A stretch of DNA of 64,000 nt from the NCBI RefSeq assembly GCF_040518285.1, contig NZ_CP155449.1, positions 558,001-622,000 of the forward strand. The letters run 5' to 3'. Below the pieces are notes generated by a model that was not told the DNA's origin, searched no databases, and was given only the letters and a program-made list of their open reading frames with translations. The translations under genes were made by a program, and so were the position numbers. Positions 8,963-17,717 of the stretch are shown piece after piece. Each line of letters starts with the position of its first letter. Positions within the stretch are counted from its first letter, which is position 1. Source of the DNA: Knoellia sp. S7-12. GTDB lineage: Bacteria > Actinomycetota > Actinomycetes > Actinomycetales > Dermatophilaceae.

Positions 8963-10507
8963 GTGACTGAGAACGCGACCCATCTCGACGAGATTCGTGC
9001 CGGCTACTCCTTCGAGGGCCCCGCCCTCGAGTTCGGTGCGGCCGTCATCGACGACACCGCCCACCCCGACACTCCGGTGCGCATCCCGCTCGCCGTCCTC
9101 AACCGCCACGGACTCGTCGCCGGCGCCACCGGCACCGGCAAGACCAAGACTCTCCAGGTCATGGCCGAGCAGCTGAGCAGCCAGGGCGTCCCGGTCTTCC
9201 TCGCCGACATCAAGGGCGACCTGTCCGGCATGGCCAGCCCGGGCGAGGCCAGCGACCGGACCACAGCGCGAGCCAAGGATGTCGGGCAGGACTGGCAGGC
9301 CACGGCATACCCGACGGAGTTCTTGTCGCTGGGTGGACAGGGCAAGGGCATCGCGATTCGCGCGACCATCACGGACTTCGGTCCCACTCTGCTCGCCAAG
9401 GTGCTCGGCCTCAACGACACGCAGGAGTCGAGCCTTGGTCTCGTCTTCCACTACGCCGACAAGAACGGCCTCGCGCTCCTCGACCTCAAGGACCTGCGGG
9501 CCGTCATCGCGCACCTCGTGAGTGATGAGGGCAAGCCCGAGCTCAAGGCTCTCGGTGGCCTCTCGTCCGCCACCGCCGGTGTCATACTGCGCGAACTCAT
9601 CGCCTTCGAGGACCAGGGCGCCGACGCGTTCTTTGGTGAGCCGGCGTTCGACACGGCCGACCTGATGCGCATGACCCCCGACGGCAAGGGTCTGGTCACC
9701 TGCCTCGAGCTGCCCGGGGTGCAGGACCGTCCCGCGCTCTTCTCGACCTTCCTCATGTGGATGCTCGCGGACCTCTTCCACGACCTGCCCGAGGTCGGCG
9801 ACATCGACAAGCCCAAGCTCGTCTTCTTCTTCGATGAGGCGCATCTGCTCTTCGCCGATGCGAGCAAGGCCTTCCAGGACGCCATCGAGCAGACCGTCCG
9901 CCTCATCCGCTCCAAGGGTGTTGGCGTGTTCTTCGTGACGCAGTCGCCCAAGGACGTCCCCGCCGGCGTGCTCGGTCAGCTCGGCAACCGGGTGCAGCAC
10001 GCCCTGCGCGCTTTCACACCCGACGACGCCAAGGCCCTCAAGGCGGCGGTGCGGACCTACCCGCACAGTCAGTATGACCTCGAGAAGCTCCTCACCTCGC
10101 TCGGCACCGGCGAGGCCGTCATCACCGTCCTCTCCGAGAAGGGTGCACCGACGCCGGTGGCCTGGACGCGGATGCGCGCGCCGCAGTCGCTCATGGCCCC
10201 GTCGACCGAGGCGGTCATGGACCAGACGATCGCGGCGTCCTCGATCGCGGCGAAGTACGCCGAGGTCGCTGACCGTGAGTCGGCCTACGAGAAGCTCGCG
10301 GCCCGCGTGGCTGCAGCTCCGGCCGAGGCTGCGCCCCAGCAGACTCCTGCCCCCACGGTCGCGAAGAAGGCGGCCGCGCCCAAGGAGGACCCGGGCATGG
10401 TGAGTCAGGTCATCAAGTCGAGTGCCTTCAAGTCGGCCCTGCGTTCAGCGGGCACGGTCATCGGACGCGAGATCACGCGCTCGCTCTTCGGCACGCGCCG
10501 CCGCTGA
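8963..10507 (+). CDS. HerA-helicase-like DUF853 ATPase (YjgR family)
   Basis: 514 residues. Walker A GATGTGKTKT is near residue 52, after LNRHGLVA; Walker B is FFFDEAHLLF near residue 292. An early AEQLSSQGVPVFLADIKGDL block and a long central region match the DUF853/YjgR family of HerA-like motor ATPases. The last 80 residues are Ala/Pro/Lys-rich and then basic (EITRSLFGTRRR). The family is widespread and its cellular role is not settled. Single gene; it ends against a hairpin shared with the convergent gene. Confidence 0.85.
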   Translation: MTENATHLDEIRAGYSFEGPALEFGAAVIDDTAHPDTPVRIPLAVLNRHGLVAGATGTGKTKTLQVMAEQLSSQGVPVFLADIKGDLSGMASPGEASDRTTARAKDVGQDWQATAYPTEFLSLGGQGKGIAIRATITDFGPTLLAKVLGLNDTQESSLGLVFHYADKNGLALLDLKDLRAVIAHLVSDEGKPELKALGGLSSATAGVILRELIAFEDQGADAFFGEPAFDTADLMRMTPDGKGLVTCLELPGVQDRPALFSTFLMWMLADLFHDLPEVGDIDKPKLVFFFDEAHLLFADASKAFQDAIEQTVRLIRSKGVGVFFVTQSPKDVPAGVLGQLGNRVQHALRAFTPDDAKALKAAVRTYPHSQYDLEKLLTSLGTGEAVITVLSEKGAPTPVAWTRMRAPQSLMAPSTEAVMDQTIAASSIAAKYAEVADRESAYEKLAARVAAAPAEAAPQQTPAPTVAKKAAAPKEDPGMVSQVIKSSAFKSALRSAGTVIGREITRSLFGTRRR

Positions 10508-10519
10508 GACGGATTCTCA

Positions 10520-10541
10520 GCGCGGCTGGCGGCAGCCGCGC
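10520..10541. terminator. bidirectional hairpin between convergent genes
   Basis: A perfect 9-bp stem (10520-10528 with 10533-10541) with a 4-nt loop lies in the 44-bp gap between two converging genes. It could terminate both; no T-run is present. Confidence 0.55.
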
Positions 10542-10551
10542 ACGATTCACG

Positions 10552-10947
10552 TCACAGCGTGAGCAGGGCTCTCGCGTAGGCGCACTCGACGTCAGCATCG
10601 GTGACGGTATGCCGGGTGCCATCGCTCGCGGCATACGCCACCTCCCAGCCGTCATCGGTCCGCCGGAGGGAGTCGAACCGGTCTCCGAGCAACGTTCGGA
10701 GCTGGTCCTCGCGGGGCAGCCACAAGGACTGGTCGAGGCTGACCGAGTCGAGCGCCCACTCCGTCGTGCCGTTGAAGCCGAGGACGGTCTGGTCAGCGAA
10801 ATGCTGCGGCTCGATCGTCAGGTTGCTGACCCAGAAGACTTCGTCAGTGAGGAGCTTGGTGTCAATGACGAACCGGTCGCCGGGCGCAGGCTGCCACAAC
10901 ACTCCGGCGTCGTGAGCAAGCCGGCGGGCGAGGTCGAGGCTGATCAT
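10552..10947 (-). CDS. conserved hypothetical protein
   Basis: 131 residues, ATG at 10947. No signal peptide or membrane segment. It contains LWQPAPGDRFVIDTK, VLGFNGTTEWALDSVS and SLWLPREDQLRTLLGDRF, which I recognise from a small actinobacterial family sometimes labelled CpaE-like or pilus-assembly in databases, although there is no ParA-type ATPase motif and no pilus gene nearby. That label is probably unreliable. Function unknown. Confidence 0.7.
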   Translation of the reverse strand: MISLDLARRLAHDAGVLWQPAPGDRFVIDTKLLTDEVFWVSNLTIEPQHFADQTVLGFNGTTEWALDSVSLDQSLWLPREDQLRTLLGDRFDSLRRTDDGWEVAYAASDGTRHTVTDADVECAYARALLTL

Positions 10948-10977
10948 CGCCCCATCATGGCCCCTGTCGGTCCTCCC

Positions 10978-11790
10978 TCAGTCGGAGGTCAGGGACGCAC
11001 GGGACACGGGGAAGTCGAAGAACGTGTCCGGGAACAGCTCCGGCTTGTGGGTGAAGTGCCACCATTCGTTCTCGTAGTTGGCGAACCCCTCCGCGGCGAG
11101 CACGTCGACGAGGAGGTCGCGGTTCTCGCGCACTTCGCCGGTGAATGCGGGGTTGGCGGTGTGCGAAAGGACGTCGAAGCAGTCATAGGCGGTGCCCATG
11201 TCGAGCGAGGCGTCAGGCACCCGCTCCTCGACTGGTCCAAAGCATGAGCCCGCCGGCTTGGGTGAGTGCGGTGCCGGCACGCGGCGACCGTCGAGGGGCT
11301 GGATCGTCAGGTCGACTGTGCTGGCGCGGGAGTGGCCGGACTTGGCTGCGATGTAGCCGTCGGCGAAGAGCCGTGACTTCGCGACCCGAGGATAGAACTC
11401 TGCCTTCATCTGCTCGTCGTCGAGGTCCTCGGCCCAGCGGACGAAGTGGTTGACCGCGCTCTGGGGCCGGTAGCAGTCATAGACCTTGAGGGTGAGGCCC
11501 TGCGGTCGGAGCTCGTCCTGCGCCCGGGCGAGCGCTTCGGCAGCGGGTCGGGTCAGGAGGCAGAGCGGCGCGCGATAGGCATCGATGCGCTCGCCGACGA
11601 AGTTGTGGTTCGTCGTGTAGCGGATCTCGTGGACGATCGTGGGGTCGATGTCGCGCAGGGCGACGATCTCCTCCGGTGCCCTGGTCGGGGTGTCTGCCAC
11701 AGCGGCTGAGGATGCACCGCCTGCGGTGAGGGAAGCGGTGGCGGTCAGGACGAGAGCGGCGACAAGGGTCGGCAGAGGACGGCGAGTCAT
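10978..11790 (-). CDS. secreted M15-family D-Ala-D-Ala dipeptidase (VanX/DdpX-like)
   Basis: 270 residues with an N-terminal signal peptide (MTRRPLPTLVAALVLTATAS, then an Ala-rich region ending near AAVADT). The zinc site is visible: SGHSRASTVDLT gives the SxHxxxxxxD pair, and NEWWHFTH gives the catalytic Glu and third ligand. YDCYRPQSAVNHF is the family's YRP motif. M15D enzymes cleave D-Ala-D-Ala dipeptide or related wall peptides; secretion suggests a wall-recycling role here rather than vancomycin resistance, since no vanHA genes are present. Confidence 0.87.
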   Translation of the reverse strand: MTRRPLPTLVAALVLTATASLTAGGASSAAVADTPTRAPEEIVALRDIDPTIVHEIRYTTNHNFVGERIDAYRAPLCLLTRPAAEALARAQDELRPQGLTLKVYDCYRPQSAVNHFVRWAEDLDDEQMKAEFYPRVAKSRLFADGYIAAKSGHSRASTVDLTIQPLDGRRVPAPHSPKPAGSCFGPVEERVPDASLDMGTAYDCFDVLSHTANPAFTGEVRENRDLLVDVLAAEGFANYENEWWHFTHKPELFPDTFFDFPVSRASLTSD

Positions 11791-11841
11791 GGGTCGTTCT
11801 TAGCAGGGGGCGCCGAGCCTCGCCACCGGAGCGGTCGGCTG

Positions 11842-12306
11842 TCACCACCACGACATGACCGCTGAAGTGCCTCCGATGATGGCCCAGAAGCGGAGCCCCC
11901 GACCCACGAGGCCGGTCGCGAGGAAGATCCACAAACGGACCCGGAGGGTGCCAGCGACAACCGCCAGGACGGCATATGGAGGGATGCCCCCGGCGGCCGA
12001 GAGGAGCAGGAGACCTGCCGTGAACCACGGGCGTCCCTCGGTGCGCGCCTGCCACCGTTCCATGGCCGCTCGCGCCCTGGGCTTGGCCATGCGACGGGCG
12101 ACGAACGAGAAGCGCCCGAGCTCTCGGCCGCCGTAGTACCAGAGCAGCTTGCCCGCCATCTGTCCGACCGTCGCGGCCGCCACGAGCAGCCAGGTGGGTG
12201 CTCGATCCTGCGTTGCGGCGACCGCGACGATGGCTTCGATGTTGATGACGGGGATCACGGCTGACGCGACGGCCAGACCTGCGACTCCGAAGGCCTCAGC
12301 CCACAT
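11842..12306 (-). CDS. small membrane protein, VTT/DedA-like
   Basis: 154 residues with about four hydrophobic segments. SAVIPVINIEAIVAVAA near the N-terminus and LLSAAGGIPPYAVLAVVAG in the C-terminal half resemble the two re-entrant regions of VTT/DedA (YqaA-like) proteins, which in known cases move lipids across the membrane. The gene overlaps the upstream CDP-alcohol phosphatidyltransferase gene by 11 bases, suggesting co-translation and a shared phospholipid role. Assignment is from pattern only. Confidence 0.65.
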   Translation of the reverse strand: MWAEAFGVAGLAVASAVIPVINIEAIVAVAATQDRAPTWLLVAAATVGQMAGKLLWYYGGRELGRFSFVARRMAKPRARAAMERWQARTEGRPWFTAGLLLLSAAGGIPPYAVLAVVAGTLRVRLWIFLATGLVGRGLRFWAIIGGTSAVMSWW

Positions 12307-12946
12307 GCGGCGAGCCCGGGGGGCCGTCAGCCGCGACCGTCGGCACCGGGATCCCGATCCGGAGCAACCGCGCTGCAGACCAGCACTTCACCGCGAGCAG
12401 CGCCACCGCGATGGCCAGGCCGAGCCACATCCAGCCCGTCACCAGCAGGAGCACAGCGAAGAGTGCGCTGTTGACGGCCTTGGCCGGCTTGGACCAGTTC
12501 CACAACCAGATCTGGCGATCGACGACGTAGAAGTAGTTGGGACTGCGGATCGGCCACGCGAGGAAGGCCAACGACAGGAAGCTGTCGACGACCATGAACT
12601 CGGCGAGGTAGACGAAGACCGCCGGTGCGAGTTCGGGCTGCAGCCAGACCAGTCCGAAGTAGAAGGCGGCCGCGTTGAACCGGTCACAGAAGATGTCGAG
12701 AACTGCACCGATTCGGGTCTCGCAGCCCCGCAGTCGCGCCCACGTGCCATCGAGGATGTCACCAACCCAATAGATGGCGAGGGCGACGACGAGCAGGGTG
12801 AGACTGCGGTCGTGAATGGCCCAGGCAGCCACTGCCGCCGAGCCGATGGTGCGGATGGCGGTGATGATTGTCGCCCCGGTCCACAGGCGTTCCAGCCCGA
12901 TCCCGACGTCGGCCGGCGTCTCCCCCAAGAGTGCAGATCCCCACAT
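12296..12946 (-). CDS. CDP-alcohol phosphatidyltransferase family membrane protein
   Basis: 216 residues with several membrane segments. The family motif DG(x2)AR(x8)G(x3)D(x3)D is present as DGTWARLRGCETRIGAVLD followed by IFCDR, giving the conserved aspartates that bind metal and the CDP-alcohol. Enzymes of this type join a CDP-diacylglycerol or CDP-alcohol to an alcohol acceptor in phospholipid synthesis. The acceptor cannot be read from the sequence. It is followed by the VTT-like gene with an 11-base overlap. Confidence 0.8.
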   Translation of the reverse strand: MWGSALLGETPADVGIGLERLWTGATIITAIRTIGSAAVAAWAIHDRSLTLLVVALAIYWVGDILDGTWARLRGCETRIGAVLDIFCDRFNAAAFYFGLVWLQPELAPAVFVYLAEFMVVDSFLSLAFLAWPIRSPNYFYVVDRQIWLWNWSKPAKAVNSALFAVLLLVTGWMWLGLAIAVALLAVKCWSAARLLRIGIPVPTVAADGPPGSPHVG

Positions 12947-12948
12947 CC

Positions 12949-13003
12949 GCTCAGGATAGGTCGCTCACCCCAGATGTGCGGCGACGATGGGAATCACCGA
13001 CGC
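12949..13003. repeat. direct repeat, copy 1 (about 55 bp)
   Basis: Matches 13416-13470 at about 47 of 55 positions, including an identical 22-base block at the left end. It covers the leader of the CDP-alcohol gene and the stop of the small membrane gene at 12994. Confidence 0.75.
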
Positions 13004-13413
13004 AGCAGATCCCAGATCGGGTAGCGAAAGACACGCCCCGTGCGCCACGTCTGGAGGGCGCCGAGCAGCGGGCACAGGAGCGCGGCGGCCAGCCAGACCA
13101 GCGTGAGAACGCCTGCAGTCTGATCGTGGTGGGTGACGAGCGCGAGACCGACACCCGCCACGAGAAGGATCAGCTGCTGTGCGTGAAACCGCAGGATGGC
13201 AGAGGCGGTCATCCGCACGAGGGGCCGGTGGTCCTTGCGCGAGACGTGCGTGACCAGAGCGATAGGCGGCACGAGGACGGTCGTGGCGGCGATGACGTGG
13301 AGCGCGGCGGCGAACCGCCGACCGTCGTCGACCTTGAGGGCCGCAGACGGAGCGGACGGAGCAGACGGATGGAGCTCTCGTCGCAGCTGCTCCTGGTAGT
13401 TCCCCTCACTCAC
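12994..13413 (-). CDS. small membrane protein, DUF4870-like
   Basis: 139 residues, GTG start at 13413. The first 30 residues are charged and low-complexity (PSAPSAPSAALK). Three hydrophobic segments follow (AAALHVIAATTVLVPPIALV; LILLVAGVGLALVT; LTLVWLAAALLCPLLGAL), and the end RVFRYPIWDLLRR resembles the RYP motif closing DUF4870/Tic20-like proteins. The gene sits between two copies of a 55-bp direct repeat, and its stop codon lies inside copy 1, suggesting it arrived or was duplicated through the repeat. Confidence 0.65.
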   Translation of the reverse strand: MSEGNYQEQLRRELHPSAPSAPSAALKVDDGRRFAAALHVIAATTVLVPPIALVTHVSRKDHRPLVRMTASAILRFHAQQLILLVAGVGLALVTHHDQTAGVLTLVWLAAALLCPLLGALQTWRTGRVFRYPIWDLLRR

Positions 13414-13415
13414 TG

Positions 13416-13470
13416 GCTCAGGATAGGTCGCTCACCCGAGCAGTGCGGCGACGACGAGAATCACCGGCAC
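13416..13470. repeat. direct repeat, copy 2 (about 55 bp)
   Basis: Partner of 12949-13003. It spans the leader of the small membrane gene and the last codons and stop of the AEC transporter gene, so both copies mark a gene-start/gene-stop junction. Confidence 0.75.
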
Positions 13471-14355
13471 GGAACCCATCGTGGTGATGAGGATGGTGTC
13501 GCGCGCAAGCACGGTCGCGCGGTCGTAGCGGGTCGCGTGGACAAAGATGTTCTGCGCCGTGGGCAGGGCCGAGCAGACCACGATGGCGAGCAGAGCGTGA
13601 CCGTCGACGCCGAGCGCAAAGTGCGCCACGGCATACGCCACGAGCGGTTGCAAGATCAGCTTGAGCAACGACGTCGTCGCCAGCTCGCTCACCGACCCCG
13701 CCGTGCCCAGTCCGGGACCCAGTCGCAAGGCGATGCCGTAGGCGACGAGCATCGCCGGGACCGCCAGGTTGCCCAGGAGCTCGAGCGGGTTGCCGACGAA
13801 GTCGGGCAGGGTCCACCCGGTCACCGACAGCAGCAGACCGATGAGCGACCCGACGGTGAGCGGGTTCTTGAAGGGGCGCGTGACGAGCTGCACGAGCGAT
13901 GGCGGGCGGCCCAGTGCGTCAGCATCCAGCAGTGCCAACGCAATGGGCTGCAGGACGAGGAGCTGGAGCAGGAGGGTCGGCGCGACGTAGGACGCGTCGC
14001 CGAGGACGTAGCTCGCCACCGGAATACCCAGGTTTCCTGCATTCACGTATGCCGCCGAGAGGGCTCCGATCGTCGCGTCGCCCAGGCGTCGCCGCCAGAC
14101 AAAACGGGCGAGGGAGACATAGATGACCAGCGTGACGAGGATGGCCGCGGTCGTGGCGACGAGGTTGGCCGACAGGACGTCGTGAACATCCGCCCGGCTC
14201 AACGTCATCACCATGAGGGCCGGTGAGCCGACGTAGAACGAGACCTGTGACAGGGCCCGCTGGGCGGTCAGGTCGAGGATGCGCAGGTGTGCGAGGAGAG
14301 CGCCGACGCCGATGACGACGGCGATCGTGGCAAACCCCGTGAAGACTCCCTGCAC
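13432..14355 (-). CDS. AEC-family (auxin efflux carrier-like) transporter
   Basis: 307 residues, GTG start at 14355, with about ten membrane segments. The early block HLRILDLTAQRALSQVSFYV and LVATTAAILVTLVIYVSLAR, the mid YVNAGNLGIPVASYVLGD with the NxGN element, and the late AYGIALRLGPGL and VCSALPTAQNIFVHATRY match the two mirrored halves of AEC permeases, which export or exchange organic acids such as malate or malonate. The substrate is unknown. The 3' end carries one copy of the 55-bp direct repeat. Confidence 0.85.
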   Translation of the reverse strand: MQGVFTGFATIAVVIGVGALLAHLRILDLTAQRALSQVSFYVGSPALMVMTLSRADVHDVLSANLVATTAAILVTLVIYVSLARFVWRRRLGDATIGALSAAYVNAGNLGIPVASYVLGDASYVAPTLLLQLLVLQPIALALLDADALGRPPSLVQLVTRPFKNPLTVGSLIGLLLSVTGWTLPDFVGNPLELLGNLAVPAMLVAYGIALRLGPGLGTAGSVSELATTSLLKLILQPLVAYAVAHFALGVDGHALLAIVVCSALPTAQNIFVHATRYDRATVLARDTILITTMGSVPVILVVAALLG

Positions 14356-14364
14356 CCGGTCAGG

Positions 14365-16275
14365 CTAGGTGGATCGGCGCAGGACGGTCGCCAGCGTCTC
14401 AAGGACGGACGCGTCCTCGATGGTCCCGGGCACCACCGGCGTGCGGCCGTCGGCGATCTCGCGCATCGTCTTGCGCAGGATCTTGCCCGAGCGGGTCTTG
14501 GGCAGCGCGGCCACCACGTCGACCTGCCTCAGGGCGGCCACGGGACCCACCTCGTCGCGGACCCGCTGGACGAGTTCGGCGCAGATCCGCTCGCCCTCGG
14601 CGCCTGTCCCGTCCACTCCACCCTTGAGGACGACGAGCCCTCGCGGCACCTGCCCCTTGAGCTCGTCGGCGACACCGATGACCGCGCACTCGGCGACGTC
14701 CTGGTGGCCGGCGAGCGCCGCTTCGATCGAGCCGGTCGACAGCCTGTGCCCGGCGACGTTGAGGATGTCGTCGGTCCGCCCCATGACATAGAGGTAGCCG
14801 TCCTCGTCGACATATCCACCGTCACCGGACACGTAGTAGCCGGGGAACGTCGACAGGTAGCCGTCGACGAAGCGCTGGTCATCGCCCCAGAGCGTCGGCA
14901 ACGTCCCCGGCGGCATCGGCAGCTTGAGGCAGATCGCACCCTCCTGGCCCGCAGGCAGGGGCGCACCGGTCTCGTCGAGGATCGCCACGGCATACCCCGG
15001 CACCGGCACCGACGGAGAACCCGGCTTGAGCGGCATCGGTTCGAGTCCGCGCAGGTTGGACGCGATCGGCCAGCCGGTCTCGGTCTGCCACCAGTTGTCG
15101 ACGACGGGAACCCCGAGCCTCGACGTCGCCCACTCGTAGGTGTCGGGGTCAAGGCGCTCACCTGCGAGGAAGACCGTGTCGAGCGAGGAGAGGTCGTGCT
15201 CGCGCATCAGCTCACCCTGGGGGTCCAGCCGTTTGATCGCCCGGTATGCCGTGGGCGCAGTGAACATGGCCCGCACCTTGTGCTCGGCGATGAGTCTCCA
15301 GAAGGCTCCGGCGTCCGGTGTGCCGACCGGTTTGCCCTCGTAGAGAACGGTGGTGGCGCCGGTGAGCAGTGGCGCATAGACGATGTAGGAGTGGCCGACG
15401 ACCCACCCGACGTCGCTCGCGGTGAACCACACGTCGCCCGGGTGGATGCCATAGATGTTGTCCATCGACCAGCGCAGGGCGACCGCGTGACCACCGTTGT
15501 CCCGGACGATTCCCTTGGGTCGCCCGGTGGTGCCGGACGTGTAGAGGACATAGAGCGGGTCGGTCGCCGCGACCTCGACGCAATCGGCAGGCTCGGCGTC
15601 GGCGACGAGTTCGTCCCAGTCCATCTCCTCCCAGTCCGTGTCGCGCTCGCCGACCGCGGCCCGGGCCTGCTCGCGCTGGAGGACGATGACCGATTCGGGC
15701 TTGTGCGAGCTGCGGTCGAGGGCTGCGTCGAGCATCGGCTTGTATTCGACGACGCGGCTCGGCTCGATCCCACAGCTCGCGGCGACGACGACCTTGGGCT
15801 GCGCGTCCTCGATGCGGGCGGCCAGCTCGGCCGGGGCGAACCCGCCGAACACCACCGAGTGGATGGCGCCGAGCCGGGCGCACGCGAGCATCGCGATGAC
15901 GGCCTCCGGCACCATCGGCATGTAGATGACGACCCGGTCGCCTTTCTCGACACCGAGACTCGCCAACGCACCAGCGAACGTCGCGACGCGACCCAGCAGG
16001 TCGGCATACGTGATGGTCGTTGTCGTTGCGGTGACGGGACTGTCGTGGATGAGCGCGGGCTGCTCGCCGCGCCCGTCGCGGACGTGGCGGTCGAGCGCGT
16101 TGAAGCAGGTGTTCAGGGTCGCACCGGTGAACCAGCGATGGAGCGGTGCGTTCGTGCTGTCGAGGATCGTCGTCGGGGGAGTGATCCACTCGATCCGCTC
16201 TGCGGCCCGTCGCCAGAACTCGTCCGGATGCTCCAAGGACTGGGCGTATGCCGCTGCGTAACCGTTGGGGGTCAT
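14365..16275 (-). CDS. prpE: propionyl-CoA synthetase-like acyl-CoA synthetase
   Basis: 636 residues, normal length for PrpE/Acs. It opens with YAAAYAQSLEHPDEFWRRAA, typical of PrpE. The AMP-binding signature is VLYTSGTTGRPKGIVRD, followed by WWQTETGWPI, YYVSGDGGYVDEDGYLYV and the C-terminal lysine motif PKTRSGKILRKTMRE, whose first lysine in KILRK is the catalytic and acetylation-regulated residue in the family. It converts a short-chain acid, ATP and CoA to acyl-CoA. Propionate rather than acetate preference is inferred from overall similarity. No 2-methylcitrate genes are nearby. Confidence 0.88.
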   Translation of the reverse strand: MTPNGYAAAYAQSLEHPDEFWRRAAERIEWITPPTTILDSTNAPLHRWFTGATLNTCFNALDRHVRDGRGEQPALIHDSPVTATTTTITYADLLGRVATFAGALASLGVEKGDRVVIYMPMVPEAVIAMLACARLGAIHSVVFGGFAPAELAARIEDAQPKVVVAASCGIEPSRVVEYKPMLDAALDRSSHKPESVIVLQREQARAAVGERDTDWEEMDWDELVADAEPADCVEVAATDPLYVLYTSGTTGRPKGIVRDNGGHAVALRWSMDNIYGIHPGDVWFTASDVGWVVGHSYIVYAPLLTGATTVLYEGKPVGTPDAGAFWRLIAEHKVRAMFTAPTAYRAIKRLDPQGELMREHDLSSLDTVFLAGERLDPDTYEWATSRLGVPVVDNWWQTETGWPIASNLRGLEPMPLKPGSPSVPVPGYAVAILDETGAPLPAGQEGAICLKLPMPPGTLPTLWGDDQRFVDGYLSTFPGYYVSGDGGYVDEDGYLYVMGRTDDILNVAGHRLSTGSIEAALAGHQDVAECAVIGVADELKGQVPRGLVVLKGGVDGTGAEGERICAELVQRVRDEVGPVAALRQVDVVAALPKTRSGKILRKTMREIADGRTPVVPGTIEDASVLETLATVLRRST

Positions 16276-16371
16276 GTCGCCATCGTGGTGGGTAGGTGGC
16301 GCGTGGACCAGCCGTTCGACGAGCGGAAAGCCGAGCGGTGGTGGCGTTGCGGCGAGTGGGAGAAGTGCGGC

Positions 16372-16740
16372 TCAGCCCCAGTTCGCGGCCTGGGTGAGGC
16401 AGAACGGGTGACCACTCGGGTCGAGCAGGACGCGCCACGTCTCGCCGGGCTGCTCGTCGGGCAGGGTCGCGCCGAGTGCGACGCACTCCTCGGCTGCCGC
16501 ATCGATGTCGTCGACGGCGAGGTCGAGATGGAACTGCTTGGTGCCGTGCTCGTTGGGCCAAGCGGGAGGTTCGTGGTCCGGGAGGGTGCCGAAGCCGATC
16601 GCGTTGTCGGGGCCCGTGAGCATCGCGTAGCCGTCCCCATCGTGTGCGACGTCCCAGCCGAGGACGGCCGACCAGAAGGCGGCGTCGCGACTCGCGTCGG
16701 AGCTGTCGAGGCTGAGCATCTTGAGGGCGGCGATGGCCAT
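16372..16740 (-). CDS. VOC-family (glyoxalase/bleomycin-resistance fold) protein
   Basis: 122 residues. ATG 16740 with AGGAGACC just upstream. LKMLSLDSSDASRDAAFWSA, LGWDVAHDGDGYAML, QFHLDLAVDDIDAA and LLDPSGHPFCLTQ are the typical two beta-alpha-beta-beta-beta units of the VOC fold, with the C-terminal DPSGHPFCL block of the glyoxalase-like subfamily. Specific function unknown. Divergent from the AraC regulator, with which it may share its 58-bp promoter region. Confidence 0.8.
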   Translation of the reverse strand: MAIAALKMLSLDSSDASRDAAFWSAVLGWDVAHDGDGYAMLTGPDNAIGFGTLPDHEPPAWPNEHGTKQFHLDLAVDDIDAAAEECVALGATLPDEQPGETWRVLLDPSGHPFCLTQAANWG

Positions 16741-16786
16741 GGGGTCTCCTGGGGTCGAGATGGGGTGCGTTGTCGCCCAGCCTGCC

Positions 16787-16792
16787 TAGGCT
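16787..16792 (+). promoter_or_regulatory. -10-like TAGGCT, possible leaderless start
   Basis: TAGGCT ends 6 bases before GTG 16799, in the short divergent gap between the VOC and AraC genes. No Shine-Dalgarno sequence precedes the GTG. Confidence 0.4.
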
Positions 16793-16798
16793 GGGTCG

Positions 16799-17674
16799 GT
16801 GCTCGATAGGACAAACCCGCCACCGACGGCGACCTTCGCGGGGATCCTGCGGCCCGACCAGCTCGCGGAGTACGTCCAGGTGAGGCGCTGGCCCGCCGCT
16901 CCCCGGGTGTCGCACTGGGTCGAGAACCACTGGTCGCTGCGCTGGGACCTGCCCGAGGGTGCGTCGTTCTCGAGTGAGGTGCTGCCGCATCCGACCTGCT
17001 CACTCACGGTGGAGCGCGGCGATCACCCGCGGCCGGCGCTCGCGGGTGAGGAGGTTGTCGTCACCGGCGTCGTGACGCGGCGCTTTGACGTCGAGATCCG
17101 CGGGAGTGGCCGGGTGGCCGGTCTGCGGTTTCGGCCCGGAGGGTTGGCGGCGCTCAGTGGTCATTCGGCGAGGTCGTGGACCGACCGCACCGTTGCCGCT
17201 GCCGACGTCACGTCCCCCGAGATCGTCGAGGCCCTGGCTTTGCTCGATCTGGACGGCGACGCGGGTGCCATCGAGGCGGGGATGGTTGCGGTGGAGGCGG
17301 CGTTCCCGGAGCTCCCAGAGCACCCGGAGCTCCCGGAGGGGAGGGCGGCTGATTCCCGCTACGCCCGCGTGCTGCGGGTGGTGTCGGACATGCTCGACGA
17401 CCGGTCGATCCTCGCCGTGACCGATCTCGAGGAGCGGCACGGGATCTCGGCGAGGACGCTGCAGCGTGACTTCCTCCATTACGTCGGGGTCGGGCCGAAG
17501 TGGGTGCTTGGGCGCTATCGGATGCATGACGTCGTTGTCGAGCTCGATGGTGGCTATGACGGGTCGCTGACCGACCTCGCGCTGCGCCACGGCTGGTACG
17601 ACCAGGCCCACTTCACCCGCGACTTCACGGCGCTGGTGGGTGTGCCGCCCAGCCGCTATCGGGCCCAGAACTGA
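16799..17674 (+). CDS. AraC-family transcriptional regulator
   Basis: 291 residues. The N-terminal part (RPDQLAEYVQVRRW, HWVENHWSLRWDLP) is the effector/dimerisation domain seen in a group of actinobacterial AraC proteins. The C-terminal 100 residues carry the double helix-turn-helix: HGISARTLQRDFLHYVGV and WYDQAHFTRDFTALVGVPPS, with the closing YR. Divergent to the VOC gene, so the pair may be a regulator/target unit. No ligand is evident. Confidence 0.85.
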   Translation: MLDRTNPPPTATFAGILRPDQLAEYVQVRRWPAAPRVSHWVENHWSLRWDLPEGASFSSEVLPHPTCSLTVERGDHPRPALAGEEVVVTGVVTRRFDVEIRGSGRVAGLRFRPGGLAALSGHSARSWTDRTVAAADVTSPEIVEALALLDLDGDAGAIEAGMVAVEAAFPELPEHPELPEGRAADSRYARVLRVVSDMLDDRSILAVTDLEERHGISARTLQRDFLHYVGVGPKWVLGRYRMHDVVVELDGGYDGSLTDLALRHGWYDQAHFTRDFTALVGVPPSRYRAQN

Positions 17675-17717
17675 GCGGATTTCGTGGGGCATCAGCGCTC
17701 GGGTAATCTCCTCCGTT

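Noticed and set aside
10552-10947. Pilus assembly gene cpaE
   Set aside because: No ParA/MinD-type P-loop and no tad/flp genes nearby; only a database naming habit.
10978-11790. Vancomycin-resistance VanX
   Set aside because: The M15 protein has a signal peptide and there are no vanH, vanA or vanRS-like genes beside it.
14287-16809. 840-residue plus-strand open frame
   Set aside because: Antisense to the well-matched PrpE gene; composition-driven artefact.
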